A stretch of 64,000 bases of DNA from the NCBI RefSeq assembly GCF_004366715.1, contig NZ_SOQZ01000002.1:418996-482995 (forward strand), in the 5' to 3' direction. The translations under genes and the position numbers were made by a program. The stretch comes from Meridianimaribacter flavus. Its GTDB lineage: Bacteria; Bacteroidota; Bacteroidia; Flavobacteriales; Flavobacteriaceae. The notes beneath the pieces are model-generated. The model searched no databases, was not told the DNA's origin, and saw only the letters and a list, made by a program, of their open reading frames with translations. This document shows, one piece after another, positions 16,149-25,450 of the stretch (the stretch's first letter is position 1; each line of letters opens with the position of its first letter).

Positions 16149-17216
16149 TTATTGCTTTATAATTCTGATAGTTTCAGTTACATCATTGATAGTAACTTTT
16201 ACAAAGTAAGCACCATTGCTTAAGTTGCTCATGCTAACTTCACTTTGTAAACTATTAGGTGCAGTTCTAACAACTTCTTGTCCTAACATGTTGTAAATAG
16301 ATACATTTTGTATATTGCTTTGAGCTTTTAAATTCAACTCATTTTTAACTGGGTTAGGGAAATAAGTAAAAGCGTTTTCACTCTCAACCTCATCAACTCC
16401 TAAAGTATCAGAAGACCAAATCTTCAAATCAAAAGTTTTTCCTGTTGTTGAACCTGGTCCCCATTGAAATACTCTTACATAGTATGTTTCTCCAACAACT
16501 AAACTTGTAGAGTTAATTGTTTCTAAAGCTGGTCCTCCTTCTGTATTATCAGCACAACTAACAGCAGACAAACTTCCACAACTTCCAGAGTATAATTCTA
16601 TTATTCCATCAAAATTATCTAGCTCAAGAGTTAAAGTAACATTAGATGTTAAAGCTTCAAAAGAATACCAAACATCATCATTTGGCGTTCCACCACAGCT
16701 TTGTGCAGACATACCTGAACTAGTTGCTGAATCAATAGTTCCTGAAGTTGCACTTGCTGCTCCTGCACTTGCAACACCAGTTTCTTGGATTATAGATTGA
16801 GCTGTAGCACAATCATCATTAGAAAGTCCTGTTGAATCTAAGTTTTGTACTGTAGTTACATGACAATTAAAATCAATGTCACATACAGCGTTCTCAGCCC
16901 AATGCACTTCAACTTCAACAGCAGTAGACACCCAACTTAATGGTGATGCTCCATGACTTAAAACAGTAGTTCCATCAGCAGCATCGGTTATTGTGATATA
17001 ACCACCATCTCCATCAAATTGATATTCATCTCCAATATTGAGGTTATCAACAACAGAAAACTCACCAAAGGAGCTACAACTAGAGATTTGTTCAATTGAT
17101 CCTGAATTCAATGCACTGTAGGTCTCTGTCGGAAATTGACTGGTAAAATTACACTGCGCTTGAACGTAAATATTTGTTAAAAAAAGGCAAAATGCCAATA
17201 AAGTAATTTTCTTCAT
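16149..17216 (-). CDS. Secreted protein with T9SS type A sorting domain
   Basis: A 355-residue exported protein: Sec signal peptide (about 1-20, ending VQAQ), an N-terminal beta region with several Cys residues (about 21-130), and a pre-peptidase-type beta domain (about 135-270; DDVWYSF, FDGIIELYSGSC, VGETYYVRVFQWG). The type IX secretion C-terminal domain (about 283-355) holds FTYFPNPV, YNMLGQEV, NGAYFVKV and a final IRIIKQ. It should be secreted and anchored at the cell surface by T9SS. No catalytic domain is visible. Its sorting domain is nearly the same as that of the 841-residue protein at 19150. Confidence 0.88.
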   Translation of the reverse strand: MKKITLLAFCLFLTNIYVQAQCNFTSQFPTETYSALNSGSIEQISSCSSFGEFSVVDNLNIGDEYQFDGDGGYITITDAADGTTVLSHGASPLSWVSTAVEVEVHWAENAVCDIDFNCHVTTVQNLDSTGLSNDDCATAQSIIQETGVASAGAASATSGTIDSATSSGMSAQSCGGTPNDDVWYSFEALTSNVTLTLELDNFDGIIELYSGSCGSLSAVSCADNTEGGPALETINSTSLVVGETYYVRVFQWGPGSTTGKTFDLKIWSSDTLGVDEVESENAFTYFPNPVKNELNLKAQSNIQNVSIYNMLGQEVVRTAPNSLQSEVSMSNLSNGAYFVKVTINDVTETIRIIKQ

Positions 17217-17247
17217 GGTATATTTAGGTATTTGATTAATAACAATA

Positions 17248-17255
17248 TAAATGTA
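17248..17255 (-). promoter_or_regulatory. TACATTTA box upstream of T9SS cargo gene
   Basis: Minus-strand TACATTTA, one base off TAnnTTTG, 31 bp before the ATG at 17216, with TTTG 16 bp further upstream (17272-17275). The same octamer precedes the genes starting at 19063, 21675 and 22702. Confidence 0.4.
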
Positions 17256-17350
17256 TTAAAAAAAGATAAGACAAACTTTTATTAACAATAAATTCGACAA
17301 AGAACAAGGTATTTTCGTTAAGTGAATAGTTAGACTTAATTCTAGTTCAT

Positions 17351-19063
17351 TTAGCTTTTAATAATCTTAAAAGACTTTAGGTTATCGTTTATTACCATTT
17401 TTATAAAATAACATCCTTTTTCTAAATGTGAAAGATTTAACCTCACTTCACGAGCTAAAGCTTTATATTGCATTAACTCCTGACCTAGAGCATTATATAA
17501 TGTTACGCATTTTATATTTTGGGCAGATTTTATTATTAACTCATCAGACACAGGGTTATTAAAACTAAAAGTCGTCTGTTCGTTTTCGTTTATTGATAAT
17601 TGATTTTCTCCTTCTATAATCTCTAAAACTTGATTTGCATTTACATTATCAATAACATCAATAATACCGCTTAACCATGTAACTTTAACATAGTCAACAA
17701 CTGTATTGTCTGCAAGTCCAAAAATTTCGGTTCCTGAATTTTGAGAGAGATAACCTTCTCCACACAGCGTATATCTATATTGCTTTTCTCCATTAATTGA
17801 AATTTCTATTAAAGAACCAATACCATCTCTATTACTAACTGTTCCTTGAAGCTTTACTTTTAGCCAATTATTAGTAGAAACTGTTTGATTACTCCAAACA
17901 AAAATATTCTCATTATCTGCATTACTAACGACTATTTCAGGAAATCCATCATTATTTACGTCTCCTATTGCGTTAGAAAAGCTTTGTCTAGTATCGTTCA
18001 TAAACCCTGTGTTTGATGGTAAACTATAATAACCGCTACCATTATTTTCATAAAAAGCTGCTGATAAAAACCCAGGTACTGAACCATTAAATTCTCCACT
18101 TACATATAAGTCTAAATCCATGTCATTTTCTGCATCCAAAAAAACAGCTCCCCAACCTATACTATTAAAAAGCACTCCTGCTGTTGAAGCTACATTGGTA
18201 AACATCTCTCCATTATTATTTTGTAACAACACATTTCCACTTGGTGTATTTGTTACATAAATGTCTAACCAACCATCGTTATTATAATCATCTACTGTTA
18301 CAGACATAGCATCGATGTAAAGATTAGTACCTGTGTTAACACTAACATCAGTAAAAGTTCCGTCTCCATTGTTTTTGTAAAGTACATTTGGGTTATCTAC
18401 TCTATCGTTAGACACGTAAATGTCTTGCCAACCATCTTTATCATAATCACAAAAAGCAGAGCAGAAAGATAAATCGCTAACTTCTAGTATACCTACAAGA
18501 TTACTTACATTTACAAATGTTCCATCTCCATTATTTTTATATAAATAATTTGGCACTACACCTGTAACATCTCTATTGCTTAAAAAAACATCAAGATAGC
18601 CATCGTTATTATAATCTCCCCAAGATGCACCATAAGTAAAAATATTATTAGTTGGTAAACCACATGTTGAAGTAACTTCTTGAAAGCTCATACTTCCATT
18701 ATTAACGAAAAGTCTATTTCCTGACACATTACTTGTCACATAAAGGTCTTTATCTCCATCATTATCAATATCAACCCAATTGACTTGTTTTACCTGAGAG
18801 GTTATTTGTGGAGAAATTAGAATTTCTTCAACAAAAGTTCCGTTTATATTTTTAAAAAACCGTAAAGGACTTCCTGATTGTGATGGCAATGTTATATCAT
18901 CCCAACCATCATTATTATAATCGTAAAACGTAATACCGTTTCCTATTGGTGTATCACCACATGAAACACCGAGTCCTAATAAAGATGCATTATCCTCAAA
19001 ATAAATTTGAGAGAAACTTAAGTTAGCAACCAAAGCTAAGGTAAAAACAAGTGATTTTTTCAT
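17351..19063 (-). CDS. FG-GAP/VCBS repeat and ASPIC/UnbV protein with T9SS sorting domain
   Basis: A 570-residue exported protein. After the signal peptide come several FG-GAP/VCBS-type repeats with calcium-binding-like DxDxDG(W/Y)xD cores (DIDNDGDKDLYV, DYNNDGYLDVFL, DYDKDGWQDIYV, DYNNDGWLDIYV, DVNNDGFPEIVV), which predict a beta-propeller. An ASPIC/UnbV domain (about 395-480) and a T9SS-type C-terminal domain (about 495-570, ending FKIIKS) follow. Likely a surface or secreted binding protein; ligand unknown. An in-frame TTG at 19069 adds two residues, but ATG at 19063 gives the typical MKKS start. Confidence 0.87.
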   Translation of the reverse strand: MKKSLVFTLALVANLSFSQIYFEDNASLLGLGVSCGDTPIGNGITFYDYNNDGWDDITLPSQSGSPLRFFKNINGTFVEEILISPQITSQVKQVNWVDIDNDGDKDLYVTSNVSGNRLFVNNGSMSFQEVTSTCGLPTNNIFTYGASWGDYNNDGYLDVFLSNRDVTGVVPNYLYKNNGDGTFVNVSNLVGILEVSDLSFCSAFCDYDKDGWQDIYVSNDRVDNPNVLYKNNGDGTFTDVSVNTGTNLYIDAMSVTVDDYNNDGWLDIYVTNTPSGNVLLQNNNGEMFTNVASTAGVLFNSIGWGAVFLDAENDMDLDLYVSGEFNGSVPGFLSAAFYENNGSGYYSLPSNTGFMNDTRQSFSNAIGDVNNDGFPEIVVSNADNENIFVWSNQTVSTNNWLKVKLQGTVSNRDGIGSLIEISINGEKQYRYTLCGEGYLSQNSGTEIFGLADNTVVDYVKVTWLSGIIDVIDNVNANQVLEIIEGENQLSINENEQTTFSFNNPVSDELIIKSAQNIKCVTLYNALGQELMQYKALAREVRLNLSHLEKGCYFIKMVINDNLKSFKIIKS

Positions 19064-19080
19064 AATCAAACATTTATTCT

Positions 19081-19088
19081 TAAATGTA
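19081..19088 (-). promoter_or_regulatory. TACATTTA box
   Basis: Minus-strand TACATTTA 17 bp before the ATG at 19063; same octamer as upstream of its neighbours. Confidence 0.35.
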
Positions 19089-19099
19089 ATGAAAAAGAA

Positions 19100-19127
19100 A
19101 AAGCCCTAGCTATTTAGCTAAGGCTTT
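19100..19127 (-). terminator. Intrinsic terminator after the 841-residue T9SS protein
   Basis: Stem AAAGCC(C)TAGCTA/TAGCTA(A)GGCTTT with one mismatch, followed on the minus strand by a T-rich tail; 22 bp past the stop at 19150. Confidence 0.8.
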
Positions 19128-19149
19128 TCTTCTTTTTATTTAAAACTAT

Positions 19150-21675
19150 TTAGTTCTTTATAACTCTAATAGTTTTAGTAGCATTATCAATTGTTACTTT
19201 AACAAAATAAGCACCACTATTAAGATTTACCATATCAACCTCAGCATCTAATGTGTTTGGAGAAGCGTTTATTACTTCTTGCCCTAACATATTATATACT
19301 GCAACATTTTGAATGTTGCTTTGAGCGTTAAGCGTTAATTTATCATTAACTGGGTTAGGGAAATATGTAAATTGACTATTCTCTTCTACATCACCAACCG
19401 ATAAAACTTCAGAAGTAGACCATAGAGCTATTGTAAAATCTGATGAAGTTGGTGTTCCAGAATAATAGTAATATACTCTTACATAATATGTTTGTCCTAC
19501 AACAAAGTCAGTACGACTTATTCTTGGGTTTCCATAAGTACTGTCATAGTCATCATATTCAATTGAGGTAAGGTTATTACAATCTCCTGAAAATAACTGG
19601 ATAACTCCATCAAAATCATCAGTTACATCAATATTTATATCTGTTGCAGTTGCTGTAAAGCTATACCAAACATCATCATTAGCTGTACCTGCAGGTGCTG
19701 CAATACCTGAATCTGTTGCTCCTGCTATTGTTCCAGGAATTTGAGTTGCAGAAGGTAAATCTGCTATTTCTCCTTCAACTGTTAACTCAATAGCTCCTAA
19801 ACATTCATCATTTGCTGGTGGTGCAGCTGGTGTTGTAAAGGTAAACGCCACCCAATCACTTGTCTCTCCACCACAATCGGCTTGATAATACACATAATAA
19901 GTAGTACTCTCATTCAACCCTGTAAGCATACCATTATATTCTGGTGTACCACTTACAGTATCTGATCCATCTTCCTCTCCCATTCCTGGAGTGAAATCAG
20001 CACCTTCTTTCCACTCAATATTCCAAGTTGTTTCAGCATAACCAGCACTCCATGATAAATCAGTTGAAGTTTCACTTAAATTATCTGCAGTCATACCTGA
20101 TGGCGCAGGGCAAGTAACTTCATAAATATCTAAATCATAAGTTGATGTTTGAGGATAACTTGTCCAAGCTGATACTACAACATAATACGTTGTACCACTC
20201 GTTAAACTAATTAAAGGTAAACTTCTAGTTGAACCACTGGTTGAAGTATGGTAAGCCACTACCGATGAAAAAGGACAACCTTCAAATAACCATAAAGAGT
20301 GCCAATCAGATGTAGGTAATGTTAAATCAAAACTATATACGCCATCAGAAGCAGGTGTAAACGAGTATACAGCGTCATTAGACCCTAAGTAAGATGAGCT
20401 TCCTGTTCCATTAGTATACTGAGCGCCTGTTAAAGCAGGTACATCAGAAGGATCATATGCGTCTCCATAATTTGCTGTATCATCTGATGTTGAATAAGGC
20501 ACTGATGAAACAACAATTGGGTTGCTACAGTCATAACCAATTGGAGCACCTTCAATAGTAAAACTCCAAATAGCACAACCAGAAGCTTCTACAGAAACAT
20601 TAACAGGAACTGCTGACCAATACACAACTTGACTATAAGAAAAATCTACTGAAGCTGTTGTTGTTGCTACAGTTGTCTCTAAAACTGGGTTTGTTCCGGT
20701 AGCATCATCATAAGAATAAATATTATATCCTGTTGGAGTTGGTCCAGATGATGGAGCAGTCCAACTTAAAGATACAGTCTCACCTTCAACATCAACAGCC
20801 GTATCTAATGGCGTAATAGGTGCTTCAGCACAGTTAGGTGTTTCTGCTAGCGTAGTAAACGTAAATGATGCCCAAGTACTTGTATCTCCACCACCACAAT
20901 CAGCTTGATAATACACATAATATTCTGTATTGGCAGTTAAACCTGTTAGTTGACTATTATATTCAGGAGATCCTGATACTGAATCTGACCCATCTTCTTC
21001 ACCTGCACCAGGATTAAAGTCAGCTCCAGCTTTCCACTCTAAATTCCACATTGATTCTGCATCACCTAAAGTCCAAGACAAATCAGCAGATGTAGAAGTA
21101 ATATTGTTAGCCGTCATAGCAGACGGTTCAAGACAAGTAGGTGGAGCTCCAGCAAAAAAGTCATCAATATAAAGTTCATCTTCCCAATCACCAACATATT
21201 TAAAAGCAAAATAAACCGTTTGACCTGCATAAGCATCTAGACTTTGTGAATATAAAGTCCAAACATCTTCAGATGCATTGGCAAGTAAATCATATAATAA
21301 TGTAAAGTCTCCAGGATTATTTATTGGATCAGCCGAAGTGGTAGATATCCAAATTCCTTCTTCTACTCCATAACCTATTGAAGTATAGTTATGATTATAA
21401 TAAAACTCTAAAACATCACCTGTAGAAACAGTATATGATGGTGAAATCATCCAAGAAGTAGACTCTGTTGCAATATTATCATCATTATGGTAAAAAGAAT
21501 AGGTGCCAGAATTTGCTCGACTACTTGTTTGTACAAATCCTGGGTCATCTCCTTCTGTTTGCATAAATGTCCATCCTGAAGGAGGGTCAACTTCAAAATC
21601 TTCAGAAATTTGAGCATTTGATTGCCAACAAAATGAAAAAATAGCTAATGCTATCATTAAAGTAATTTTTTTCAT
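19150..21675 (-). CDS. Multidomain adhesin-like secreted protein (choice-of-anchor, fibronectin III, T9SS sorting domain)
   Basis: An 841-residue exported protein. Order: signal peptide (1-21); a carbohydrate-binding-like choice-of-anchor domain (about 22-175; SEDFEVDPPSGW, DELYIDDFF); a fibronectin type III domain starting CLEPSAMTANN; a second Fn3-like domain; and a pre-peptidase-type beta domain (YDCSNPIVV ... TYDLDIYEV). Another Fn3 domain starting CPAPSGMTADN, a further pre-peptidase-type domain (DDVWYSFTA, FDGVIQLFSGDC) and the T9SS type A C-terminal domain (about 768-841) complete it. The two CxxPS Fn3 domains are close copies, sharing EEDGSD(S/T)VSG(S/T)PEYN and YYVYYQADCGG, so they arose by internal duplication. 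No enzyme domain seen. Confidence 0.88.
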   Translation of the reverse strand: MKKITLMIALAIFSFCWQSNAQISEDFEVDPPSGWTFMQTEGDDPGFVQTSSRANSGTYSFYHNDDNIATESTSWMISPSYTVSTGDVLEFYYNHNYTSIGYGVEEGIWISTTSADPINNPGDFTLLYDLLANASEDVWTLYSQSLDAYAGQTVYFAFKYVGDWEDELYIDDFFAGAPPTCLEPSAMTANNITSTSADLSWTLGDAESMWNLEWKAGADFNPGAGEEDGSDSVSGSPEYNSQLTGLTANTEYYVYYQADCGGGDTSTWASFTFTTLAETPNCAEAPITPLDTAVDVEGETVSLSWTAPSSGPTPTGYNIYSYDDATGTNPVLETTVATTTASVDFSYSQVVYWSAVPVNVSVEASGCAIWSFTIEGAPIGYDCSNPIVVSSVPYSTSDDTANYGDAYDPSDVPALTGAQYTNGTGSSSYLGSNDAVYSFTPASDGVYSFDLTLPTSDWHSLWLFEGCPFSSVVAYHTSTSGSTRSLPLISLTSGTTYYVVVSAWTSYPQTSTYDLDIYEVTCPAPSGMTADNLSETSTDLSWSAGYAETTWNIEWKEGADFTPGMGEEDGSDTVSGTPEYNGMLTGLNESTTYYVYYQADCGGETSDWVAFTFTTPAAPPANDECLGAIELTVEGEIADLPSATQIPGTIAGATDSGIAAPAGTANDDVWYSFTATATDINIDVTDDFDGVIQLFSGDCNNLTSIEYDDYDSTYGNPRISRTDFVVGQTYYVRVYYYYSGTPTSSDFTIALWSTSEVLSVGDVEENSQFTYFPNPVNDKLTLNAQSNIQNVAVYNMLGQEVINASPNTLDAEVDMVNLNSGAYFVKVTIDNATKTIRVIKN

Positions 21676-21716
21676 AATTTGTTATTTTAATTAATAGTTA
21701 ATAAAACGTTAATGCA

Positions 21717-21724
21717 TAAATGTA
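21717..21724 (-). promoter_or_regulatory. TACATTTA box
   Basis: Minus-strand TACATTTA 41 bp before the ATG at 21675. Confidence 0.35.
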
Positions 21725-21824
21725 TTGATTAATTTTATGTTAAGAAACTACTCTCAATTCTAATCGATTAAAAACTAAAAAAGTCGACGAAAAACAGTTG
21801 CTTAAAAATCAAGCGATTGTATAA

Positions 21825-21859
21825 AAAAAGAAGAAGAGCCAAAAGCCCTTCTTCTTTTT
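21825..21859 (-). terminator. Intrinsic terminator after fabI
   Basis: Long purine/pyrimidine stem AAAAAGAAGAAG(a)GC/GC(c)CTTCTTCTTTTT with loop CAAAA and one mismatch, 30 bp past the fabI stop. Confidence 0.8.
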
Positions 21860-21889
21860 AATTGTATGTATTAAAATAATGTATGTTAT

Positions 21890-22702
21890 TTATTCAACAA
21901 ATTTTTCCATAATTGCATCACTTACTCCCATATTACTAAATCCACCATCGTTAAATAAGTTTTGAAGTGTTACTCGTTTGGTTAAATCACTAAATAAAGT
22001 GACTGTATAGTTAGCACAGTCTAAAGCTGTGGCGTTTCCTAAAGGCGACATCTTATCAGCATAAGCGATAAATCCATCAAACCCTTTTACACCTTGACCT
22101 GCAGTTGTAGGTGTTGGCGATTGAGAAATAGTATTTACTCGTACTTTTTTATCTCTTCCGAAGAAATACCCAAAACTACGCGCTATACTTTCTAAATAGG
22201 CTTTATTGTCTGCCATATCGTTATAGTCTGGAAACACACGCTGTGCAGCCATATATGTTAAGGCTACTATACTTCCCCATTCATTCATTGCGTCTGCTTT
22301 ATACAGTGTTTGCATTACCTTATGAAATGACATTGCAGAAACATCGGTTCCTTTTTGAGTCCAATCGTAATTTTGATCAGTATAAGCTTTTCCTTTTCTC
22401 ACGTTTACAGACATTCCAATAGAATGCAAAACAAAATCAATCTTTCCGCCTAAAATCTCCATTGATTTTGACACTAAATTTTCTAAATCCTCAATTGATG
22501 TGGCATCTGCAGGAATAATCTCTGAACCTGTTTTTTCGGCAAGTTCATTTATTTGTCCCATTCGCATAGCAATTGGTGCGTTGGTAAGCACAAATGTTCC
22601 GCCTTCTTCATGAACGCGCTCTGCAGTTTTCCAAGCAATTGAGTTTGGGTCTAATGCACCAAAAATAATTCCTTTTTTTCCTTTTAATAAGTTATATGAC
22701 AT
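21890..22702 (-). CDS. fabI: Enoyl-[acyl-carrier-protein] reductase (NADH)
   Basis: Final reduction of each fatty acid elongation cycle. A 270-residue SDR-fold protein with the FabI-type divergent nucleotide site (GIIFGALDPNSIAW, 11-24). The catalytic YX6K pair is Tyr160/Lys167 (DYNDMADNK), with the additional FabI Tyr at 150. Strong C-terminal family match (NGGFSNMGVSD-like end). It stands alone between recN and the T9SS cargo genes, with its own terminator and a TACATTTA box 89 bp upstream. Confidence 0.95.
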   Translation of the reverse strand: MSYNLLKGKKGIIFGALDPNSIAWKTAERVHEEGGTFVLTNAPIAMRMGQINELAEKTGSEIIPADATSIEDLENLVSKSMEILGGKIDFVLHSIGMSVNVRKGKAYTDQNYDWTQKGTDVSAMSFHKVMQTLYKADAMNEWGSIVALTYMAAQRVFPDYNDMADNKAYLESIARSFGYFFGRDKKVRVNTISQSPTPTTAGQGVKGFDGFIAYADKMSPLGNATALDCANYTVTLFSDLTKRVTLQNLFNDGGFSNMGVSDAIMEKFVE

Positions 22703-22791
22703 ATTACTAGTTTTTTGAATATTTATAATTTAGTTGGTATTTTATACCTATTTAGGTTTTATCAATATTAAATTCAAAATTAATAAAACTT

Positions 22792-22799
22792 TAAATGTA
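22792..22799 (-). promoter_or_regulatory. TACATTTA box upstream of fabI
   Basis: Minus-strand TACATTTA in the 149-bp gap between recN and fabI; same octamer as before the three T9SS cargo genes. Confidence 0.35.
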
Positions 22800-22851
22800 T
22801 TACTGCTTTTTGGCGTTCAATTCTACAATAATACTTTATTTTCACATTATC

Positions 22852-24504
22852 TTAATTTAATAATTGTTTAGCATGCTCTAAAGCCGAATCTGAAAGTGTT
22901 GCACCTCCAAGCATTTGTGCTATTTCAACAATACGTTCTTCTGAAGTTAATTTTTTTAACTGCGTTTGGGTTACCTCATCAACATCTTCTTTAAAGACTT
23001 TAAAATGTGTATCTCCTTTTGATGCTATTTGCGGTAAATGTGTTATGGTAAACACTTGCATTGTTTTACTCATTTGCTGCATAATAGAACCCATTTTGTT
23101 TGAAATTTCTCCTGAAACTCCTGTATCTATCTCATCAAACATAATGGTTGGCAATTGCGTATATTTTGATAAAATTGACTTTATAGCAAGCATAATACGA
23201 GATAACTCTCCTCCTGATGCTGCTTTTTTAAGTTCATTAAATTGACCACCTTTATTGGCTGAAAACAAAAAGCTCAATTCATCTTTTCCGTTTAAAAGGA
23301 ATTTATCTACCAGCTTTAACTCTACTTTAAATTTAGCATTTGGCATTCCTAAACTTCCTAAAATAGCTTCTAATTGCTCAGTTAAGGTTGGTATTGCGTT
23401 TTCTCGCGTTTTATGAATATCCTTAGCGAGTTGATTTAATTGTTGTTCAATCGTTTTAAGTTTCTTTTCAATAGCAACAATTTGAGTATCCATATTCTCT
23501 GTTACAGATACTTTTTCCTTAAGGTTTTCTCGAATAGAAATTAATTCAGAAACATTAGACACAATATGCTTTTGCATTAGATTATGAAGCACTTGCAGTT
23601 TAGCATTCACTACTTCTAATCGGTTAGGGTCATCTTCTAGCTGATCTTGAGCTGTTTCAATTTCTGAAAAGACATCATCTAGCTCTATTAAACTACTGTT
23701 GATTCTTTCAAAAATAGCTTTATAGTTTGCCGAATATTCTGAAATTTTAGCAAACTGATTTTTGAGTTCTGTTAAATTGCTAATAACACCAATATCTTCA
23801 TTACTTAACAATTGATAAGATGCCGAAAGTTTATCTTTTATCTCCTCTATATTATTAAGCGTTTCATACTCTTCCTCTAAAGTTTCCAAGTCGTCGTCTT
23901 CCAACTTTGCTGCTTCTAATTCTTTTAAAAGAAACAGGTTATAATCTAGCTCTTTGGTAAACTCATTTTTTTGCTCTTGCAATTGAGTTAAATCTCGTTT
24001 TAGCGATTTATATGTTGAAAGTTGGTTAGAATATTCTGAAAGTAACTTAGCGTTATCTGCCAATGCATCTATAACCTGAAACTGAAAATCGTCATTGGTT
24101 AACTGTAAGGTTTGATGTTGCGAATGAATATCTAAAAGATGCTCGCCTAAGGTTTGCAAACTATCTAAGTTTACAGGTGTATCATTTATAAATGCTCTAG
24201 ATTTACCTGAAGGTAATATTTCGCGACGTACAATGGTTAATGGTTCGTAATCTAAGTCCTCTTCTTTAAAAAGCGATTTTAGGTCGTAATTAGCAACATC
24301 AAAAGTGGCTTCAATAACACATTTTATTGATGCGTCTTTAACGTTACTCAAATCGGCTCTTTTACCAAGCACTAAAGACAAGCCACCAAGCAGTATTGAT
24401 TTTCCTGCTCCTGTTTCTCCAGTAATTATGGTAAGCCCATTATTGAAATTAACCTGAAGGTTATCAATTAAAGCGTAATTTTTTATGGATAGTGATGTAA
24501 GCAA
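22852..24504 (-). CDS. recN: DNA repair protein RecN
   Basis: SMC-like ATPase for double-strand break repair, 550 residues. Walker A GETGAGKS (29-36), a long coiled-coil region (about 150-370), the ABC signature SGGELSRIMLAIKSIL and Walker B TIMFDEIDTGVSG near the C-terminal head, then THLPQIAS. Last gene of the bamD-omega-coaBC-DUF4835-recN cluster; 58 bp separate it from DUF4835. Confidence 0.95.
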   Translation of the reverse strand: MLTSLSIKNYALIDNLQVNFNNGLTIITGETGAGKSILLGGLSLVLGKRADLSNVKDASIKCVIEATFDVANYDLKSLFKEEDLDYEPLTIVRREILPSGKSRAFINDTPVNLDSLQTLGEHLLDIHSQHQTLQLTNDDFQFQVIDALADNAKLLSEYSNQLSTYKSLKRDLTQLQEQKNEFTKELDYNLFLLKELEAAKLEDDDLETLEEEYETLNNIEEIKDKLSASYQLLSNEDIGVISNLTELKNQFAKISEYSANYKAIFERINSSLIELDDVFSEIETAQDQLEDDPNRLEVVNAKLQVLHNLMQKHIVSNVSELISIRENLKEKVSVTENMDTQIVAIEKKLKTIEQQLNQLAKDIHKTRENAIPTLTEQLEAILGSLGMPNAKFKVELKLVDKFLLNGKDELSFLFSANKGGQFNELKKAASGGELSRIMLAIKSILSKYTQLPTIMFDEIDTGVSGEISNKMGSIMQQMSKTMQVFTITHLPQIASKGDTHFKVFKEDVDEVTQTQLKKLTSEERIVEIAQMLGGATLSDSALEHAKQLLN

Positions 24505-24562
24505 TGTATTGTGAGCTAAAGTTTCAACAAAAATCTATACTAGTACCACTTTTTTAAAGTGT

Positions 24563-25450
24563 CTAGTATTTTATGTTTCTCCATTTTGAAGCATGCATAG
24601 GAGCTATTCTAGTAAGTGATGTAATTACCTCAGTAATGTTTACACTTGGTCCACCTGAAAAAATGTCTTGAATTTCTTCGGATTTTGCATCAAAAAACAC
24701 ACGCATAAGAAAAGAATTAGGACGTCTGCTATTCATAGCTTTTAACTCTTCTATGATCGAAGCTATTTCCTCTTTTGAAGATTTTGCGTTTCTATGCATT
24801 TTATCCAATCCTTCCATATGATAAGCGTACATCACATTTCTAAATTCTTTAAACATTGGAGATAAAATGTTGTCAATTAAAACAAAGCGTGTTTGCTGAC
24901 CATCTTCTAGCTTCCAACCTTTAAAGTTTTCTTGCTGCGAATAGTTTAAAATAGTTTGCGCTTGTCTGTAATATTCATCACCTCCATTTTGCTCAAAAGT
25001 ATCAGCATCTAAACCTAAAATCATATAAATATGATATGCCAAAACCGATACCAAATTAGATTCAAACTGATTAGGATTAAATACTAAGTTTTGAAACTCA
25101 AGATATCTAAATGTAAAATTCTTATCGTTAAAATTATAAACTGGAGTACTATAGGTTGAATTAAAAACAGGACGAGACGATTGTATTTGCAACGTTGCAT
25201 TAAACACATCGCTATTGTAATCTAAAATATTGATTACCATACTACAGTTAATGCGTTCTTGTGGTTTAAAATTTTTATCTGTCCAAGTTGTGTTGTTTAC
25301 AAACTCTGTTAATTGTCTTTCTAAAGTTTTAAACACCTGAACATTTTCGTTACCAGTTTGTTGCGCGTTAACTACCAAGTTACAATTAAGTTCTTGAGCA
25401 GTAACACTTAAACCGAAACATAAAAATAAGATATAAAGAAAATTACGCAT
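24563..25450 (-). CDS. DUF4835 family protein, exported
   Basis: A 295-residue protein with a Sec signal peptide (MRNFLYILFLCFGLSVTAQ) followed by the DUF4835 domain (ELNCNLVVNAQQTGN, FVNNTTWTDKNF, and a C-terminal PMHASKWRNIKY end). A Bacteroidota-specific family of unknown function, probably periplasmic. The start overlaps the coaBC stop by 8 bp. Its fixed place between coaBC and recN is characteristic of Flavobacteriia. Confidence 0.88.
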   Translation of the reverse strand: MRNFLYILFLCFGLSVTAQELNCNLVVNAQQTGNENVQVFKTLERQLTEFVNNTTWTDKNFKPQERINCSMVINILDYNSDVFNATLQIQSSRPVFNSTYSTPVYNFNDKNFTFRYLEFQNLVFNPNQFESNLVSVLAYHIYMILGLDADTFEQNGGDEYYRQAQTILNYSQQENFKGWKLEDGQQTRFVLIDNILSPMFKEFRNVMYAYHMEGLDKMHRNAKSSKEEIASIIEELKAMNSRRPNSFLMRVFFDAKSEEIQDIFSGGPSVNITEVITSLTRIAPMHASKWRNIKY

